The notes beneath the pieces were generated by a model. That model searched no databases and was not told where the DNA came from. It saw nothing but the letters and a program-made list of their open reading frames with translations. A stretch of 64,000 nucleotides of DNA from Streptomyces sp. HSG2. GTDB lineage: Bacteria > Actinomycetota > Actinomycetes > Streptomycetales > Streptomycetaceae. The translations under genes and the position numbers were made by a program. The stretch spans positions 3,844,001 through 3,908,000 of the forward strand of contig NZ_CP066801.1 in assembly GCF_016598575.1 (NCBI RefSeq), read 5' to 3'. Within the stretch, counting starts at the first letter, position 1. Every line of letters begins with the position of its first letter. This document shows positions 61,471 to 64,000 of this stretch, piece by piece.

Positions 61471-62304
61471 ATGAGCATGCGCAAGCCGTACCCGAGTGAT
61501 CTCACCGATGAGCAGTGGGAGCTCGTCGAACCCGTGATCACGGCGTGGAAGGCCCGGCATCCGTCGGTCAGCGGGCATCAGGGGAAGTACGCGATGCGGG
61601 AGATCGTGAACGCCATCCTCTACCAGAATCGCACGGGGTGTCAGTGGGAGTTCCTGCCCCACGACATGCCCCCGCCCGGAGCGGTGAAGTACTACTTCTA
61701 CCTCTGGCGCGACGAGGGCACCGACCAGGACATTCACGACCTGCTGCGCTGGCATCTGCGAGAGAAGCGGAACGATTAGCCGACCCGAGCCTGGTGATCC
61801 TGGACACGCAGAGCATCCACGCCGCAGTCGGGTCCCGGCCACGACGACCGGCAAGGACGCCGCGAGAAAGGGTGCCGCGAAAAGGGTGCCGGGGAGGAAG
61901 AGATGCCTGGCCGTGGACGTACTGGGCCTGGTCGTGGACTGCGTCGTCCTGCCCGCCTCCGCGCACGAGAACACCGCCGGCATCGCCCTGCTGGACGGTG
62001 TCGCGGGCAGTGCGACACCGTGGCCAAAGCCTGGTCGACCAGGGCTTCAAGAAGAAGGTCGTCGATCACGGCAAGAACGTGGGCATCGACGTCGAGATCG
62101 TCGAGCGCAACCGGCCGGCAAGGGCTTCGTCGTGCAGGCCAAGCGGTGGATCGTGGAGCAGACGAAACGGGATCCTGATGTTCTACCGCCGTCTCGTACG
62201 CGACTACGAACACCGGCCCGCCTCCTCCGATCCCGCGTTCTGGGCGATGACCTCCGTGATGAGCCGCCGACTCACCGGAGCCACCCTCGCTTCCTGGGGA
62301 CCAC
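61471..62304 (+). pseudogene. IS5-family transposase, multiple frameshifts
   Basis: The start MRKPYPSDLTDEQWELVEPV is intact to about 61779. Recognisable pieces then continue in alternating frames: LVILDTQSIHAAVG, PGRKRCLAVDVLGLVVDCVV, LVDQGFKKKVVDHGKNVGID, GKGFVVQAKRWIVEQT, MFYRRLVRDYEHRPASSDPA. At least five shifts are needed, so no full transposase can be made from this sequence. Confidence 0.88.
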
Positions 62305-62730
62305 GTGAGCGAGAAACCCACAGGTCAAAGCCATCCTGGAACACATCGAAACCCGCGAGCGTGAACTAGCCGACCAGGCCGGGCAGTTCCGGGACCGCAT
62401 CGAGGAGCTCAGAGTGCGGCTCGGCGAGATCGACGCGGAGAGCGAGAACCTGCGCATCACCCGCAAGACCCTTTCCTCGCTCTCCCACTGCCCTCACCCG
62501 CCACTGAGCCGGACCGCCCCGACATCCCGGACCACCCCGCCTACCAGCAGATCCTCACCGCCCTGGCCGACGAGGGCCGACCGATGCGCGCCCGCGACCT
62601 CTGCCAGGCCCTCGACCTGCCGACCCTCCCGAAGAACACCGAAGGCATCCGCTCCAAACTGAAACGCCTGGTCAGCCGCGGCATCCTCGTCGAACCTGAA
62701 CCCGGCTTGTTCACCCGCCCCGAGACCTGA
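62305..62730 (+). pseudogene. Passenger gene of IS5-like element: coiled coil plus winged-HTH-like, frame-shifted
   Basis: The intended product seems to be VSEKPT, then VKAILEHIETRERELADQAG, FRDRIEELRVRLGEIDAESE (coiled coil) and, after a second shift, HPAYQQILTALADEGRPMRA, RDLCQALDLPTLPKNTEGIR, SKLKRLVSRGILVEPEPGLF to a stop. The second half looks like a winged helix. Two frame changes separate the parts. It lies inside the element's inverted repeats, so it travels with the transposase. Confidence 0.7.
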
Positions 62731-62845
62731 AGGCCACCCCGAACCCACGACCAGCGGTCCTTCCCCAACCCTCAATCACGAAACGGACAAGAGCTCACGT
62801 TCCGCACTCTGAGCCGGTCCGACTACCTCATACGCAAGGACTCTC

Positions 62846-64000
62846 ATGCAAACCCCTGACTCCTGCTGGCTCGCCACCGGACCGAGCTGGACAGGATCCA
62901 GCTTGCCGCTGCCCGCCCGCGCCGAAGTCTGCGTGCTCGGCGCCGGCGTCATGGGCTCCACGGTCGCCTACTGGCTCGCCCGGGCGGGCCTTCGCCCCCT
63001 GGTGCTCGAACGCAACACCGGGCCTGCCATGGGATCCTCGGGCCGCAACGCCGGCCGGGTGATCCAGGGCGGAAACGCGCAGCACGCCCTCGCCGTCGAC
63101 CGCTTCGGCCACGACGAAGCACAGGCCATCTACCGTGCCACGCTCGTGAATCGAGACCTGCTGCGCGAAGTGACCGCTCGCGAAGGACTGGACGAGACGC
63201 GGGCCCCCACCGCCAAACTCGACCTCGCGGACAGCGAGGACGAGGCACTCGAACTCAAGCGGACCGCCGAGGCCCTGCTGGCGGATGGCATCGAGGCCGA
63301 ATGGCTCGACCTGCCCGAAGCTCGCACCGTCTTCGGTACCGACCTTCCCGACACCATCCTGGGCGGGCTCTACCGGCCCGGTCAGGACATGGTGCATTCC
63401 GTCGCGTACGTCCGGGGCATCGCGACCGCAGCCCAGCGGCACGGCGCGGACTTCAGCTTCGGCGTGAATGCGGTCTCTGTCGAGCCGATCAGCCAGAACG
63501 CTCGCTGGCGGGTGGTCACAGACGCCGGTGACGTGGTCGCCGACCACGTCGTGGTCGCGCTCAACGCGTGGGCGCCAACCGTACTGCCCGCAATCGCCCC
63601 GCTCATCACGCCGGTGCGCGGCCAGCTCGTGCAAACCGCCCCCGTGCCCTTCCGAATCCCGCACTGGGGCCTTGACCGCGGCCTGGTGTACGGCGGTCAG
63701 AACAAAGACGGTTCCCTCCTGCTCGGCGGCCTGCGCAACACGGTCCCGGGCAGGGACGAGCACATCGCCGTGCCGCCGGGAGCCAACACGCCGGCGTTCT
63801 CCACTGAACTTGCCGAGCGCCTGGGTCGTGCCCTTCCCGCCCTGCTTCCGGATGCCACCGGAGTGCCCATCGTCCGAGCGTGGAGCGGCGTCATGGCCTT
63901 CACCCCCGACCGCTGCCCGCTGGTGGGCGCGTGGCCCGGATCTGAGGGCCTGTGGTTGATGGCCGCGTTCAACGGCCACGGAATGCCGTACTCCCAGGTC
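62846..64000 (+). CDS. FAD-dependent oxidoreductase, DAO/amine-oxidase-like (partial)
   Basis: ATG 62846 follows AAGGA. The frame runs off the window after 385 residues. AEVCVLGAGVMGSTVAYWLA is the FAD dinucleotide fold, LRPLVLERNTGPAMGSSGRN AGR-type sequence follows, and the C-terminal portion has AWSGVMAFTPDRCPLVGAWP and LWLMAAFNGHGMPYS. These are typical of glycine/sarcosine oxidase and D-amino-acid dehydrogenase relatives. Before the IS insertion it would have started 33 bases after the ATP-grasp stop, so it probably worked in the same pathway. Confidence 0.87.
   Translation, partial: MQTPDSCWLATGPSWTGSSLPLPARAEVCVLGAGVMGSTVAYWLARAGLRPLVLERNTGPAMGSSGRNAGRVIQGGNAQHALAVDRFGHDEAQAIYRATLVNRDLLREVTAREGLDETRAPTAKLDLADSEDEALELKRTAEALLADGIEAEWLDLPEARTVFGTDLPDTILGGLYRPGQDMVHSVAYVRGIATAAQRHGADFSFGVNAVSVEPISQNARWRVVTDAGDVVADHVVVALNAWAPTVLPAIAPLITPVRGQLVQTAPVPFRIPHWGLDRGLVYGGQNKDGSLLLGGLRNTVPGRDEHIAVPPGANTPAFSTELAERLGRALPALLPDATGVPIVRAWSGVMAFTPDRCPLVGAWPGSEGLWLMAAFNGHGMPYSQV

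Larger units (their letters stand above)
61370..62809 (+). mobile_element. IS5-like element with passenger gene, TGA target duplication
   Basis: Inverted repeats GAGTGCGGGATGTG (61370) and CACGTTCCGCACTC (ending 62809) flank 1440 bp, with TGA on both sides (61367-61369 and 62810-62812), as expected for IS5-family elements of the TNA-target group. Inside are a frame-shifted transposase and a frame-shifted small passenger gene. Confidence 0.8.

Noticed and set aside
1..64000. CRISPR arrays, tRNA or rRNA genes
   Set aside because: No regularly spaced repeats and no tRNA or rRNA signature was found on either strand by reading.

Overview
The window is very GC-rich, with GTG/TTG/CTG starts, GTGA/ATGA start-stop overlaps and actinobacterial gene families throughout. 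It reads as a chromosomal segment of a Streptomyces or close relative. No tRNA, rRNA or CRISPR array was found. The RNA features are the RNase P RNA and a cobalamin riboswitch.

Positions 1-34000 look like ordinary chromosome. Steroid/fatty-acid catabolic genes occur in three groups: a CYP125-like P450 facing a FadA5-like thiolase (1-2397); an aldehyde dehydrogenase, a P450-type ferredoxin and a KstR-like repressor (10282-12796); and a MaoC hydratase, zinc alcohol dehydrogenase and Hsd4A-like SDR operon (23807-26916). A perfect match to the KstR operator consensus lies between kstR and a glycosyltransferase/methyltransferase/prenyltransferase-like operon (12919-16219). A second, unrelated palindrome (TGAC-N5-GTCA) lies upstream of both the P450/thiolase pair and the MaoC operon. 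Between them is a cobalamin-riboswitch operon (9975 down to 3974) encoding two exported or anchored proteins and an ECF-type transporter. Housekeeping genes follow: Nif3-like protein, zinc-ribbon protein, RNase H/phosphatase fusion, YaaA, a MerR regulator and rnpB.

Positions 34.7-64 kb are accessory. Just after rnpB lie a perfect hairpin and decayed gene remnants (34.7-36.6 kb). A 17.6-kb minus-strand defence island follows (54277 down to 36693): an AIPR protein, a type I-like N6 DNA methyltransferase, a specificity subunit, a giant NERD-pseudokinase-kinase-ATPase protein, an unknown protein, and a giant protein with a C-terminal HerA-like ATPase and a nuclease-like motif. The gene set resembles the methylation-associated defence system (MADS) and, more distantly, Pgl/BREX type 2. 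It appears to be a variant in which an AIPR protein takes the place of some canonical components.

Upstream of the island is an IS1634-like element. It is split by an IS3-like element with a clean 4-bp target duplication, and its right 820 bp is duplicated. Beyond that is a small locus made of a divergent LuxR-type regulator, a 50-aa peptide translationally coupled to an ATP-grasp ligase, and an FAD-dependent oxidoreductase that runs off the window. A 1440-bp IS5-like element carrying a broken passenger gene has inserted at the ligase stop codon, recreating that codon and separating ligase from oxidase.
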